64,000 nucleotides of DNA from Tropicibacter sp. R16_0 (GCF_017743935.1 NZ_JAGHRE010000002.1:372001-436000), one strand, 5' to 3'; numbered from the stretch's first letter, positions 18,465 through 27,482 are shown. Program-made: numbers and translations. Notes: generated by a model from the letters alone, not told the origin.

Positions 18465-19204
18465 CAGAACAATCCGGGGTTGAGGGGGGACGCGGCCGTC
18501 ATGCCGCCATCCACCGTGAACATTTGACCGCTGGCAAAACCGGCCTCGTCTGACGCAAGCCAAACCGCCATTGCCGCAATATCGGCAGGCTGCCCAAAGC
18601 GGCGCACCGGATGGCGCCTGAGCGCATCGGCGCGGGCAGCCTTGTGGTCACCGGCCAAATCGAACCCTGCCTCGAGCATCCCAGTGTTGATCCACCCCGG
18701 ACAGATTGCATTGCACCGAATGTCTGGCCCGTGATCCACTGCGATCGAACGGGTCAGCCCATGCACAAAGGCTTTGGACGCGTTGTAAAGCGCCATGGAG
18801 GGATCGGCATGGTTGCCCGAAATTGATCCGATGTTGATGATCGAACTACCCTTGGGCATAAGCGGAATGAAGGCGCGGCACATGTTGAACACGCCACGAC
18901 AATTGGTGCCGATAACTGCGTCCCAATCCGCGTCCGTGCTGTCAGCGACTGTCTTTTCGACCTGAACCCCGGCGTTGTTGACCAAGACGTCCGTGCCGTC
19001 GGTGATAGACGCCAGGTCTTGGACTGCTTGAGGATCGGTCACATCCAAGTTGTACCAGATGATGCTCTGCTCCAACCCGTCCGGACGGTCACCCCGCCCA
19101 CAGGTGGTGACTGCGGCCCCTGCGGCTGCAAAGGCATCGACGATACCGCGGCCGATCCCTTGCCTACCGCCTGTCACAAACGCTCGTTTTCCTGCCAATC
19201 GCAT
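18464..19204 (-). CDS. Short-chain dehydrogenase/reductase (SDR) 2
   Basis: A 246-residue classical SDR. It has TGGRQGIG at residues 11-18, the NNAG motif (LVNNAGVQ), the catalytic serine in NIGSISG, and YNASK with the catalytic Tyr and Lys. It ends in a DGG motif (TVDGGMTA). Substrate unknown. Start chosen at MRLAGKRAF because it overlaps the stop of the aldehyde dehydrogenase gene (ATGA) and begins the SDR core. It belongs to the seven-gene minus-strand operon. Confidence 0.88.
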   Translation of the reverse strand: MRLAGKRAFVTGGRQGIGRGIVDAFAAAGAAVTTCGRGDRPDGLEQSIIWYNLDVTDPQAVQDLASITDGTDVLVNNAGVQVEKTVADSTDADWDAVIGTNCRGVFNMCRAFIPLMPKGSSIINIGSISGNHADPSMALYNASKAFVHGLTRSIAVDHGPDIRCNAICPGWINTGMLEAGFDLAGDHKAARADALRRHPVRRFGQPADIAAMAVWLASDEAGFASGQMFTVDGGMTAASPLNPGLF

Positions 19205-20622
19205 CAGTGCGCCACCATCACATGTCGGATCACTGTATAGGCATCGAGCGCATAAACGCTCATGTCGCAGCCGGTTCCCGAGGATTTCATCGCCGCCCAG
19301 GGCATTTCCGGCGTGGCCACGCCGTGGGTGTTCACCCACGTAAATCCGTATCGCAATTTCGACGACATGCGCATCGCCCTCCCCGTGTTGTTGGTCCAGA
19401 CTGATGAGGCCAGACCGTATGGCCCCCCGTTGGCGATTTTCAGTGCTTCGTCTTCGTCCGAGAAGCGCGAGATGGTCACCACCGGTCCGAATATCTCGCT
19501 ACAGGCGGCCTCTGCCGTGTTGTCCACATCCGCCAGGACCGTGGGTTCATAAAAGTACCCCGGCCCCTCGATGCTCTTGCCGCCTAAGACAACCGTGCAG
19601 CTGTCTCGTGCCCGGTCCACGAAACCTGCTACCGTGTCCCGTTGCGTGGCTGAAACCAGCGGCCCCATCTCGGTCCCGTCAGCTCGCGGCGCACCAACCT
19701 TGATCTGGCTCACCTGATCCACGATGGCGGCGACCACCTTGTCGTATACCGCGTCCGCGACCATGATCCGACAGGGTTGCGCGCAATCCTGGCCCGCGTT
19801 GAAGAACGACCCATAGCGAACGGTTTCCGTAACCGCGTCTATGTCGGCGTCATCAAAGACGATCACGGGCGCTTTGCCGCCCAATTCCAGATGAACGTGA
19901 CGGATCTGGCGCGCCGCTGCCTTCATTGCTTCGGATCCCGTGGCGCCAGAACCCGTGATCGAAATCGCCTCGGCCCTAGGATCGTTTATCATCTGGTCCC
20001 CAACCTGCCTGCCGATCCCGTGCAGGACATTCACAACACCCTTTGGCGCGACGGATGCGATCAACTCAGCAGCCTTCAGCGTCGACAGCGGCGTCATTTC
20101 AGACGGTTTGAGCGTCACGGGGCACCCCGCCGCCAAGGGGGCAGCCAGCTTCCACGCGGCCATCATCAGCGGGTAGTTCCATGGCGCGATCGCCGCAACC
20201 GGCCCAACCGGATCGCGCCGGATCATGCTGGTATGACCGGCCACGTATTCCCCCGCAGCCACCCCGGTCATGGTGCGCGCGGCGCCGGCGAAGAACCTGA
20301 AGGTGTCCAGCGTCAGGGGCGTTTCATCCTCAAGCGCCGAGGGCCATGGTTTGCCGACATCAAGGCTTTCAAGCTCGGCCAGCTCCTCGATGTTGTCCGT
20401 CAGAACCTGTGCGATACCCCCCAGCAGTTCGGAACGCTCTGCCGGGCTGGTTTGGCCAAATGTCTCGAACGCGTCCTGTGCCGCGGCCATGGCCGCCTGC
20501 GTCTGCTCCGACGAAGCGGACCGGACGGCACAGATCTCTTCACCCGTGGCCGGGTTCATGACCGGGATCTCCGGTCCCTCACCCTCGACCAGTTCGCCAT
20601 TGATCAGCAGATTGGTTTGCAT
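19204..20622 (-). CDS. Aldehyde dehydrogenase (aminobutyraldehyde/betaine-aldehyde type)
   Basis: A 472-residue NAD(P)-dependent aldehyde dehydrogenase. It has APWNYPLMMAAWKLAPAL-type active-site framing (APWNYP), LKPSEMTPLS, the glutamate in HLELGGKAP and the catalytic cysteine in GQDCAQPC, then EIFGPVV. The general look is of enzymes that oxidise amino- or trimethylammonio-aldehydes such as 4-aminobutyraldehyde. A role in turning an intermediate aldehyde into a betaine-type acid would suit the operon; this is inference. The ATG at 20622 was preferred because GGGGGA lies five bases upstream. Confidence 0.85.
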   Translation of the reverse strand: MQTNLLINGELVEGEGPEIPVMNPATGEEICAVRSASSEQTQAAMAAAQDAFETFGQTSPAERSELLGGIAQVLTDNIEELAELESLDVGKPWPSALEDETPLTLDTFRFFAGAARTMTGVAAGEYVAGHTSMIRRDPVGPVAAIAPWNYPLMMAAWKLAAPLAAGCPVTLKPSEMTPLSTLKAAELIASVAPKGVVNVLHGIGRQVGDQMINDPRAEAISITGSGATGSEAMKAAARQIRHVHLELGGKAPVIVFDDADIDAVTETVRYGSFFNAGQDCAQPCRIMVADAVYDKVVAAIVDQVSQIKVGAPRADGTEMGPLVSATQRDTVAGFVDRARDSCTVVLGGKSIEGPGYFYEPTVLADVDNTAEAACSEIFGPVVTISRFSDEDEALKIANGGPYGLASSVWTNNTGRAMRMSSKLRYGFTWVNTHGVATPEMPWAAMKSSGTGCDMSVYALDAYTVIRHVMVAH

Positions 20623-20635
20623 GGTTTCCCCCATT

Positions 20636-21571
20636 TCAGAACGCGACCTGATCGCCCCCCTTCAACCCAAGACGCTGACGCGCCTCGGCTGGCGTGGCGA
20701 CGGTCAGCCCCAGATTTTCGATGATCGTGCGGATCTTGGTGACCTGCTGAGCGCTTGAGACCGCTTTTTCGCCCGGCCCGATGTAAAGGCTGTCCTCCAT
20801 CCCGACGCGGACATTACCCCCCAACAACCCGCTTTGAGTGGTAAAGGGGATCTGGTGGCGCCCGGCGGCCAGAACCGACCACTCATAGTCTTCGCCAAAT
20901 AGCTTGTTGGCGATGGTGTGCATGTGCATGAGGTTGTCCAAATCGGCACCCACGCCACCAAGGATGCCAAACACCATCTGCACAAAGATCGGCCCCTCGA
21001 TCCATCCCTGATCCAAGATCCACGCAAGGTTATAGAGATGGCCCAGGTCGTAGCATTCGAACTCGAACCGGGTGCCGTGCCCCTGCCCCAGTTCCTTGAT
21101 GCAATATTCGATGTCCGCGAACGTATTGCGAAAGATGAAATCGCGGGTCATGTCCAGGAACTCGGGTTCCCAGTCGTGTTTCCAATTGCTGTATTTGTCC
21201 TTCATCGGGAAGATGCCGAAGTTCATCGAACCGATGTTCATACTAGCCATTTCCGGGCTGGCACGGGTGGCCGCGCGCAGACGTTCCTCGCGCGTCATGC
21301 CAAGGCCACCGCCGGTTGAGACATTCATGACCGCGTCGGTGGCCTGTTTGATACGCGGTAGAAACTCCATGAAAAGATCCGGATCGGGATCCGGTTTGCC
21401 GGTTTCCGGATCGCGCGCATGCAGGTGAATGATCGAGGCCCCGGCCTCTGCCGCTTCGATGCTGGCCTGCGCGATCTCGCTGGGTGTGATCGGCAGATGC
21501 TCGGACATGGTCGGCGTGTGAATGCCACCAGTGGGCGCGCAGGTGATGATGACGGATTTTTGCTTGGCCAT
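20636..21571 (-). CDS. BKACE family (DUF849) beta-keto acid cleavage enzyme
   Basis: BKACE enzymes condense a beta-keto acid with acetyl-CoA and release acetoacetate plus a new CoA thioester; known substrates include 3-keto-5-aminohexanoate and 3-dehydrocarnitine. The 311-residue protein has ITCAPTGG near the start, the metal-binding histidines in IIHLHARD (49 and 51), and the late glutamate in RVGMEDSLY. These match the zinc site of the family. With the carnitine-dehydrogenase-like gene in the same operon, 3-dehydrocarnitine or a close analogue is the most likely substrate. SDR1 lies three bases upstream. Confidence 0.9.
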   Translation of the reverse strand: MAKQKSVIITCAPTGGIHTPTMSEHLPITPSEIAQASIEAAEAGASIIHLHARDPETGKPDPDPDLFMEFLPRIKQATDAVMNVSTGGGLGMTREERLRAATRASPEMASMNIGSMNFGIFPMKDKYSNWKHDWEPEFLDMTRDFIFRNTFADIEYCIKELGQGHGTRFEFECYDLGHLYNLAWILDQGWIEGPIFVQMVFGILGGVGADLDNLMHMHTIANKLFGEDYEWSVLAAGRHQIPFTTQSGLLGGNVRVGMEDSLYIGPGEKAVSSAQQVTKIRTIIENLGLTVATPAEARQRLGLKGGDQVAF

Positions 21572-21574
21572 TGG

Positions 21575-22369
21575 TCAGAGCCTCATCTGCTGTACTTGTG
21601 CCGACAGGCCACCGTCCAGAACCCACAGCTGGCCACTGGCATAGCGCGCCTCGTCCGAGGCCAGCCAGTTCACGAGGTTGGCGATGTCTTCGGGCGTGCC
21701 ATAGGTGCGCATCGGATGAACATCGCGCACAGCCTGTTGCAGTTGCTCGATGTTCTGTCCGCCGCCGCCAGAACCATCGCCGTCAAAAAAGCTCTGCAAC
21801 ATCGGCGTGTCGATATAGCCCGGACAGATCGCATTCACCCGGATGCCTTCGGGGCCGTGATCGCATGCCATGGCGCGGGTCAACGCATGCACCGCCCCCT
21901 TGGTGGCGCAATAAGCAGCCAGACCGGGGTCGGCAATGAACCCATCATAGCTGCCAAAGTTGATGATGCTGGCGCTGGTGCCGGATTTGGCCGCCGCGCG
22001 CATCAGCGGCAGCGCATATTTCGACGTCAGAAACGTGCCGGTGCAATTCACTGCAAATGATCGGTTCCAATCATCCAGAGTGGTCTCTTCGATGGTCTTT
22101 TCGATCTCGATCCCCGCCGCGTTGACGAGGATGTTCAGCTTGCCTGCCTCGGCCTGCACCTGTTCCATCGCTGCGATGACCGCGGCCTCATCCGCCACGT
22201 TCATCTGAACGAACCGGCTGCCGTCATCATCATGCGCTGCCAGCGAGCCCTCGGGCGTCAGGTCGGCGGCATAGACCGCGGCACCCTCAGCCAGGAACCG
22301 GGCCACAATAGCCCGGCCGATGCCGCCCCGTCCGCCGGTGACAAAGGCGGTCTTTCCTTCAAGTTTCAT
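21575..22369 (-). CDS. Short-chain dehydrogenase/reductase (SDR) 1
   Basis: A 264-residue classical SDR with TGGRGGIG near the N-terminus, LVNAAG, a catalytic serine region NFGSYDG and the YCATK active site, ending in VLDGGLSA. A glycine-rich insertion (DGDGSGGGGQN) sits before the C-terminus. The ATG at 22369 was chosen because AAGGA lies eight bases upstream; ATG codons at 22375 and 22378 are closer to that site. The start lies inside the end of the choline-sulfatase-like gene, so translation is probably coupled. Confidence 0.87.
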   Translation of the reverse strand: MKLEGKTAFVTGGRGGIGRAIVARFLAEGAAVYAADLTPEGSLAAHDDDGSRFVQMNVADEAAVIAAMEQVQAEAGKLNILVNAAGIEIEKTIEETTLDDWNRSFAVNCTGTFLTSKYALPLMRAAAKSGTSASIINFGSYDGFIADPGLAAYCATKGAVHALTRAMACDHGPEGIRVNAICPGYIDTPMLQSFFDGDGSGGGGQNIEQLQQAVRDVHPMRTYGTPEDIANLVNWLASDEARYASGQLWVLDGGLSAQVQQMRL

Positions 22370-23906
22370 GGTCATCATCCTTGTTCAGCGGTGGAAAGCG
22401 ATAGCGCGCGGCGGCCACCGTCCAATCCATGTGATTACGTACATATTGCTGGCTGGCGTCCGAGGGCGGGTTGTAGTCCCAGGCCTCTCCTGCGCCTGCC
22501 TCCATCGCGGCATGCAGCGCGCGGCGGGATTTCTGCGTGGCGATCACATCTGCGCGCAGCGCGTCACTGTTCCAGCGCTCGGCCACCTCGGCGGCAAATC
22601 GGGTCGCGGGCTCGGCATAGGCCGGATCGTCCGCGACGTTGACACGTTCCATCGGATCGCGCGCCAGATCATAGAGCTGCGGCGGGTCCACATCGCAGTG
22701 GATGTATTTCAGTGTCCCGCGTCGGATCATGAACACCGGTGCAGGCGTCATCTCGGCGCAGTATTCGCCGATGGCCTCATCTACCGGATCGGGCTCACCT
22801 CGGGCCAGGGGCATCAGGCTGCGGCCATCCACCGGCTCGCCCAACATGGTGCTGTCCCCTCCGGCCATCTCCAGCAAAGTCGGCAGCATATCGACCAGAG
22901 AGCACGCGTTTTGAGCAGTGCCCCGCACGACACCCGGCCCGGCCATGATCAAGGGCACGCGGGCGGAGTGTTCGAAAAAGTTCATCTTGTACCACAACCC
23001 GCGCTCGCCCAGCATGTCGCCATGATCGGCTGTGACGATGATCACCGTGTTGTCCAGCTCTCCAGTGTCTTCGAGGGCCTTGACCATCTCTCCGACCTTG
23101 CTGTCGAAATAGCTGACATTCGCCAGATAGGCGCGGCGGGCGCGGCGCACCTCTTCTTCGGTCAACGGCACATAGCTGGCCTCGATCCCGTCCATCACCC
23201 GGCGCGAGAACGGGTCTTGCTCTTCGGGCGACAGCACCACCTCGGGCATGTCGATGTCATCGTCGGAATAGAGTTCCCAGAACTCGGGCTTGGCCACATA
23301 GGGATCATGCGGATGTATGAAGCTTGCCACCATGGCAAACGGCGCATCATCCCCCGACGCCCGATCCCTGCCCCGGTCGATCAACCACCGCCGCGCGGCA
23401 AAGCCGACCTCGTCATCATAGTCGGTCTGGAACGTGGCCACGGCAACGCCACTTTCCTTGACCGTCTGCATGTTGTGATACCACTTGTCTATGCGCTCGT
23501 CCGGGGCCTCCCAATCCGGGGTCCAGGCAAAATCCGCCGGGTAGATGTCGGTTGTCACGCGATCCTGAAACCCATGTTTCTGATCAGGTCCCACAAAATG
23601 CATCTTGCCTGACAGACAGGTGCGATAGCCAAGCGCCTTGAGGTAATGCGCAAAGGTCGGCACGCTGGCCCGAAATTCGGACGCGTTGTCATAAGCCGCG
23701 ATCCTGCTGATCAACTGCCCTGACATAAAGGCAAACCGCGACGGTGCACACAGCGGTGCATTGCAATAGGCCGCATCAAACCGCATCCCGCGTGCGGCCA
23801 GTGCGTCCATATGCGGGGTCTTGGCAACCCGGTGGCCGTAGGCTCCGCAAAAATGCGGGGCCAATTGGTCGGCCATGATGATGACGATGTTGGGGCGTCT
23901 CGGCAC
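22359..23906 (-). CDS. betC: Choline-sulfatase-like sulfatase
   Basis: A 515-residue cytoplasmic sulfatase with no signal peptide. The sulfatase motif CAPSR is at residues 53-57; Cys53 would be converted to formylglycine. N-terminal IIMADQLAPHFCGAYG, the IHPHDPY block, TADHGDMLGERGLWYKMNF and a C-terminal tail (QYVRNHMDWTVAAARY) are characteristic of BetC, which releases choline from choline-O-sulfate. The start codon is GTG with a strong GGAGGA site. Its neighbours are not the usual betIBA genes, so a related sulfate ester is also possible. Confidence 0.88.
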   Translation of the reverse strand: MPRRPNIVIIMADQLAPHFCGAYGHRVAKTPHMDALAARGMRFDAAYCNAPLCAPSRFAFMSGQLISRIAAYDNASEFRASVPTFAHYLKALGYRTCLSGKMHFVGPDQKHGFQDRVTTDIYPADFAWTPDWEAPDERIDKWYHNMQTVKESGVAVATFQTDYDDEVGFAARRWLIDRGRDRASGDDAPFAMVASFIHPHDPYVAKPEFWELYSDDDIDMPEVVLSPEEQDPFSRRVMDGIEASYVPLTEEEVRRARRAYLANVSYFDSKVGEMVKALEDTGELDNTVIIVTADHGDMLGERGLWYKMNFFEHSARVPLIMAGPGVVRGTAQNACSLVDMLPTLLEMAGGDSTMLGEPVDGRSLMPLARGEPDPVDEAIGEYCAEMTPAPVFMIRRGTLKYIHCDVDPPQLYDLARDPMERVNVADDPAYAEPATRFAAEVAERWNSDALRADVIATQKSRRALHAAMEAGAGEAWDYNPPSDASQQYVRNHMDWTVAAARYRFPPLNKDDDHET

Positions 23907-23997
23907 GTGCTCCTCCCTTGTTTCAAGCCGATGATCTGACCTCAGCGCCCCAAAGGCGGTGGTTCAAATCGCATCGGCTTGACCCGCAAGGAAAACA

Positions 23998-25137
23998 TCA
24001 GCCAGCCGCCCGCCGGTACGCATCCAGCACCAGCCCGTGAAAATGGTGCACCGCGTGTTCCGACATGCCGGACCCGTCCGGATCGTTCACGATTCGACCA
24101 CTGGTGAAGGCCGGCGTGCTCATCCCCTTTTGAACGCTTTCAACGATGTTGATGTCCTCGACCTGCAATACCTCGTCCAGATAGCGGATCGATTCCAGTT
24201 CCGCCTCGTTGGGGGTCTTCTCCTCAAGGAAGAAGTCATAGGTTTCGAACGTCCGGTCGGGACCTGCGGGGATGATGTTGAGGATGATCATCGACGACCG
24301 GCCCGGATAACGCATGATGCAGGTGTTGGGCCACAGCCACCACACGGCGTGGGTTTTCACCGTCGCATTGGACACGTCGTAGGCGCTGTTGGGTGTGTTG
24401 CCCGCGTCCGCCATATGGCTGGAGTAGATGCCATGGGTGGTCACCTTGTAGGTGTCCATATCAACCAGATCGCAGAAATCCTTGTGCGCCGTAGGACAAT
24501 GATAACATTCCAGAAAATTGTCCACCACATTCTTCCAGTTCGACTTGATGTCATAGGTCAGTCGATGGGCAAAGGTCAGCTCTTCGATGTCTGGGGCCCA
24601 ATGGCGAATTTCGGTTTCCAGATCGCCTGACAACTCGGCCAGCGGAGCGGCGTCGGGATCAAGGTTCACGTAGACAAAGCCACAGAACTCTTCGACCTGA
24701 ACCTCATCCAGGCAGATCTCTTTCGGCTCAAAGCCCTCCAGGTTTTCGGTGTGCGGCGCGCGCACCAATTGGCCATCCAGTTTGTAGACCCAGGCGTGAT
24801 AGGGGCACATGATGCGGGTGGTGTTGCCCTCGCCCGACAAAAGCTCGTGGGCGCGGTGTTTGCACACGTTGTAGAACGCGCGCAGGACGCCTTCGCGGTC
24901 ACGGACCACGGCAATGGGCTGACCGGCGATTTCGATGGTGGTGTAGCTGCCGGGTTCGCGCAGCTTTTCGACATGGCACACCCATTGCCAGGTCTTGGCA
25001 ATGATCTGTTGCAGATCAACGTTGTGCCAGCCGCTTTCGGTATAGGCCTCGGCCCGCAGCGACAGCGATTTGGATGGGTTTTCGTCCCATCCCTTGGCGA
25101 TTTCGACAAACTGTTTGGCGTCGGGCAATTCCGTCAT
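23998..25137 (-). CDS. Rieske non-haem iron oxygenase, quaternary-amine type
   Basis: A 379-residue oxygenase alpha subunit. The Rieske cluster ligands are visible: CKH at 92-94 and CPYH at 111-114. The mononuclear iron site has His213 and His218 in DNFLECYHCPTAH. The residue bridging the two metal sites is Glu210 rather than the usual Asp, as reported for carnitine monooxygenase CntA. Relatives demethylate glycine betaine (GbcA), hydroxylate choline or split carnitine. No reductase gene is nearby, although these enzymes need one. The ATG at 25137 was chosen over 25194 because AAGGGG lies just upstream. Confidence 0.88.
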   Translation of the reverse strand: MTELPDAKQFVEIAKGWDENPSKSLSLRAEAYTESGWHNVDLQQIIAKTWQWVCHVEKLREPGSYTTIEIAGQPIAVVRDREGVLRAFYNVCKHRAHELLSGEGNTTRIMCPYHAWVYKLDGQLVRAPHTENLEGFEPKEICLDEVQVEEFCGFVYVNLDPDAAPLAELSGDLETEIRHWAPDIEELTFAHRLTYDIKSNWKNVVDNFLECYHCPTAHKDFCDLVDMDTYKVTTHGIYSSHMADAGNTPNSAYDVSNATVKTHAVWWLWPNTCIMRYPGRSSMIILNIIPAGPDRTFETYDFFLEEKTPNEAELESIRYLDEVLQVEDINIVESVQKGMSTPAFTSGRIVNDPDGSGMSEHAVHHFHGLVLDAYRRAAG

Positions 25138-25202
25138 GGCGCACCCCTTGCTGAATTGGATCGGGCCGAGAGTTTCAGCCTGTTTCGACAGCATCGGATC
25201 TG

Positions 25203-25234
25203 AGAGGGGCCTTGTCTAAACTAAATTGGCCTCT
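25203..25234 (-). promoter_or_regulatory. Inverted repeat upstream of the Rieske gene
   Basis: AGAGGGGCC (25203-25211) and GGCCTCT (25228-25234) form an imperfect inverted repeat around an AT-rich centre, 66-97 bases before the oxygenase start and just after the regulator gene. It may be the operator for the upstream GlxA-type regulator. There is no T-run, so a terminator is less likely. Confidence 0.35.
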
Positions 25235-25262
25235 TCCTGCACATTTATCGCCACTCAGACGT

Positions 25263-26276
25263 TCAAACCCGCTTTCGATGCATCGGCCAGGCGCGAAACT
25301 CGAACGGTACGCGCCCCTCGACCCGATCCTCGCGCGGGGCAAGGCCGAAGCGTGCGCGATAGGCGCGACTGAAATGGACCTGGCTGGCGAAACCGGACGC
25401 CAATGCCACCTCGGCCAAGGGGATTTCGGTTTGGGTTACCAACCCACGCGCGCGATCAAGGCGGATGTCACGGTAGTAGACCTTGGGCGACTTCTGAACA
25501 TAGGTGGTGAACAACCGGTTCAACTGCCGCTGTGATATGTCGACCGCCTGGCAGATTTCGGGAATGGACAGCGGCTGCTCAAGGTTTTGTTCCATGATCG
25601 AAATCGAGCGTCTGACCACATCTGGCGCGCGCAAGCCGATGGGTTCGGCCTGCCCCGGGCTTTGCATCGCGCCGACCGGACGCAAGCTTTGGTGAAACAC
25701 ATAGCGCGCGGCACCATTGGCCAGTTCAGCCCCATGAGTGCCTTGTATGATATGCAAGGCAAAATCCGCGACAGCACCGCCGCCGCAACATGTGATCCGG
25801 TTGCCATCAAATACGAACAGCTCTTCGCTGGTTTCCACATCGGGAAACAATTCGATCATCGCGTCGATGTGTTCGTAATGCACGGTGGCGCGACGATCCT
25901 TGAGCAGACCAGCCTCGGCCAGGATGAAGGCGCCGGTGTCAATGGCCCCAACCGTCGCCCCTTTTCTGGCCCACCGCCAAAGCGCGCTGTGGACCGGCGT
26001 GGAATTGTGCCGCTCGGGCGTCCAACTGGCCGAGACGATCACGATGTCGAACGCCCGATCCTGCAGGTCGGACAACTTCACGGTGTCGATGCTCATGCCG
26101 TTGCTGGCCAGACAGGTCCCGCCGTCTTGCGAGCAGACATCCCACCGGAAACGCGTTGCACCATCCAGATAATTCGCCGCCCGAAACGGGTCGATGAATC
26201 CTGCTGTGGCCGCCATGTTGAAATTCGGCGTGACCAGAATCAACAGGTGTATGGGCTTGTCCGAGGTCAGGGTCAT
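25263..26276 (-). CDS. GlxA-family (AraC-type) transcriptional regulator
   Basis: A 337-residue regulator with an N-terminal DJ-1/PfpI-like domain (LLILVTPNFNMAATAGFIDPFRAANYL) and a C-terminal AraC double helix-turn-helix (PLSIPEICQAVDISQRQLNRLF; LAEVALASGFASQVHFSRAYRARFG). Close relatives GbdR and CdhR sense glycine betaine or carnitine and activate catabolic operons. It sits directly upstream of the Rieske gene on the same strand, 125 bases away. The start is uncertain: neither 26276 nor the longer option at 26354 has a good ribosome binding site; 26276 fits the family better. Confidence 0.85.
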   Translation of the reverse strand: MTLTSDKPIHLLILVTPNFNMAATAGFIDPFRAANYLDGATRFRWDVCSQDGGTCLASNGMSIDTVKLSDLQDRAFDIVIVSASWTPERHNSTPVHSALWRWARKGATVGAIDTGAFILAEAGLLKDRRATVHYEHIDAMIELFPDVETSEELFVFDGNRITCCGGGAVADFALHIIQGTHGAELANGAARYVFHQSLRPVGAMQSPGQAEPIGLRAPDVVRRSISIMEQNLEQPLSIPEICQAVDISQRQLNRLFTTYVQKSPKVYYRDIRLDRARGLVTQTEIPLAEVALASGFASQVHFSRAYRARFGLAPREDRVEGRVPFEFRAWPMHRKRV

Positions 26277-26488
26277 GAGGCGTGTCACGTTACCCCCAAG
26301 CGGCAAGAGGTCAAGAATTTTGCCCTTACCGATGAACAGCATCCAAGAGATCATAAGTGTTGTACAAAGCGCAGAATATTGTTTCTCTGGCTGACAAACG
26401 TGTCTGGGCCGACGCTGAGAACCGCGATCAGATCACTGTGATTGCCAAAAGGCTCACCGACACACTGCAACATTCACAAGGTATTGCC

Positions 26489-27481
26489 GTGAAAAAAAAA
26501 TCTGAAACCCAAGCGGAGCACATGAAACGCCTCGAAGGGCGTTCTTTGATCGTGGGCATGTGGGGCAACCTGTTCATGGGCATCGCGGGGGTTGCAGCCG
26601 CGATCCTGTCAAATTCAGATGCGATCCTGGTCGATGGTCTGTTCTCGCTCATCGGGTTTACCGCCGCGATCCTGGGCCGTCGGGTCAGCCAGACGGCCGA
26701 CGCAGGCCCGGACCGCATTCGTCCTGCGGGCTATGCCGCCGATGAGGCGATCTTTACCACCTTCCGCTCGCTGTCATTGCTGGGGCTTGTGCTTTTCGCC
26801 ATCACCGGCGCGATCATGAATATCGTCAGCTACGCATCCGGCGGCGCCCCCAAACCGCTCGTCTTTGGGCCGCTGATCATTTATTTCGCCGTGATCGGCG
26901 TGACCTGTTTTCTGCTTTGGGGCATGCACAAATGGGCCTGGTCCCGGACGGGCAAGAAAAGCGATATTCTCCGGCTCGAGGCCACGGCCGCTGCTTTTGA
27001 CGGGGTCATAACAGGCGCCGCGGGGATCGGTATGGTGGGTATCGTTCTGCTGCAGGACACGGCGCTGTCTTTCATCACGCCCATCGGCGATTCCATCATC
27101 GTTCTGATCCTGTGTTCCACCGTCGTCACCCGGTATTTCGCGGATTTCATGAAGGGACTGGGGGAACTGGCCGGCGTCACCGCCGACCCGGAACACATCG
27201 CCAAGGTGCGCCGCACCGTGCGCCCGGCCCTGGCCGAAGCCGAAGGTGTGCTGACCGATCTGTCGGTGATGAAGCTGGGCCGAACTTTTGTCGTCACCGT
27301 GTATTACAACCCCGGCCGTCCAGTCACGGCGGCCGAGGTCGATAAGCTGACCCTGCAACTGGAACACGACCTGGCGCCGGTTTTGCCCTGTGACGTCTTT
27401 GTTCTGCCCAGCGAATACGGCCGCCGGTGGCCCGACGACCTGAATCCCAAGCTCAACCCCAAAGGTTTACCTGAGGGTTGA
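26489..27481 (+). CDS. Cation-efflux (CDF)-like membrane protein with altered metal site
   Basis: A 330-residue protein with about six transmembrane segments followed by a cytoplasmic domain, the cation diffusion facilitator layout. The metal site usually made of Asp-Asp-His-Asp in helices 2 and 5 appears changed: helix 2 has Asp49 with Ser53 four residues on, and helix 5 has Asp171 with Ala167 before it. It may carry a different cation, or have another role. The GTG at 26489 was chosen because AAGG lies eight bases upstream; a longer GTG start at 26357 and an ATG at 26522 are alternatives. Confidence 0.75.
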   Translation: MKKKSETQAEHMKRLEGRSLIVGMWGNLFMGIAGVAAAILSNSDAILVDGLFSLIGFTAAILGRRVSQTADAGPDRIRPAGYAADEAIFTTFRSLSLLGLVLFAITGAIMNIVSYASGGAPKPLVFGPLIIYFAVIGVTCFLLWGMHKWAWSRTGKKSDILRLEATAAAFDGVITGAAGIGMVGIVLLQDTALSFITPIGDSIIVLILCSTVVTRYFADFMKGLGELAGVTADPEHIAKVRRTVRPALAEAEGVLTDLSVMKLGRTFVVTVYYNPGRPVTAAEVDKLTLQLEHDLAPVLPCDVFVLPSEYGRRWPDDLNPKLNPKGLPEG

Positions 27482-27482
27482 G

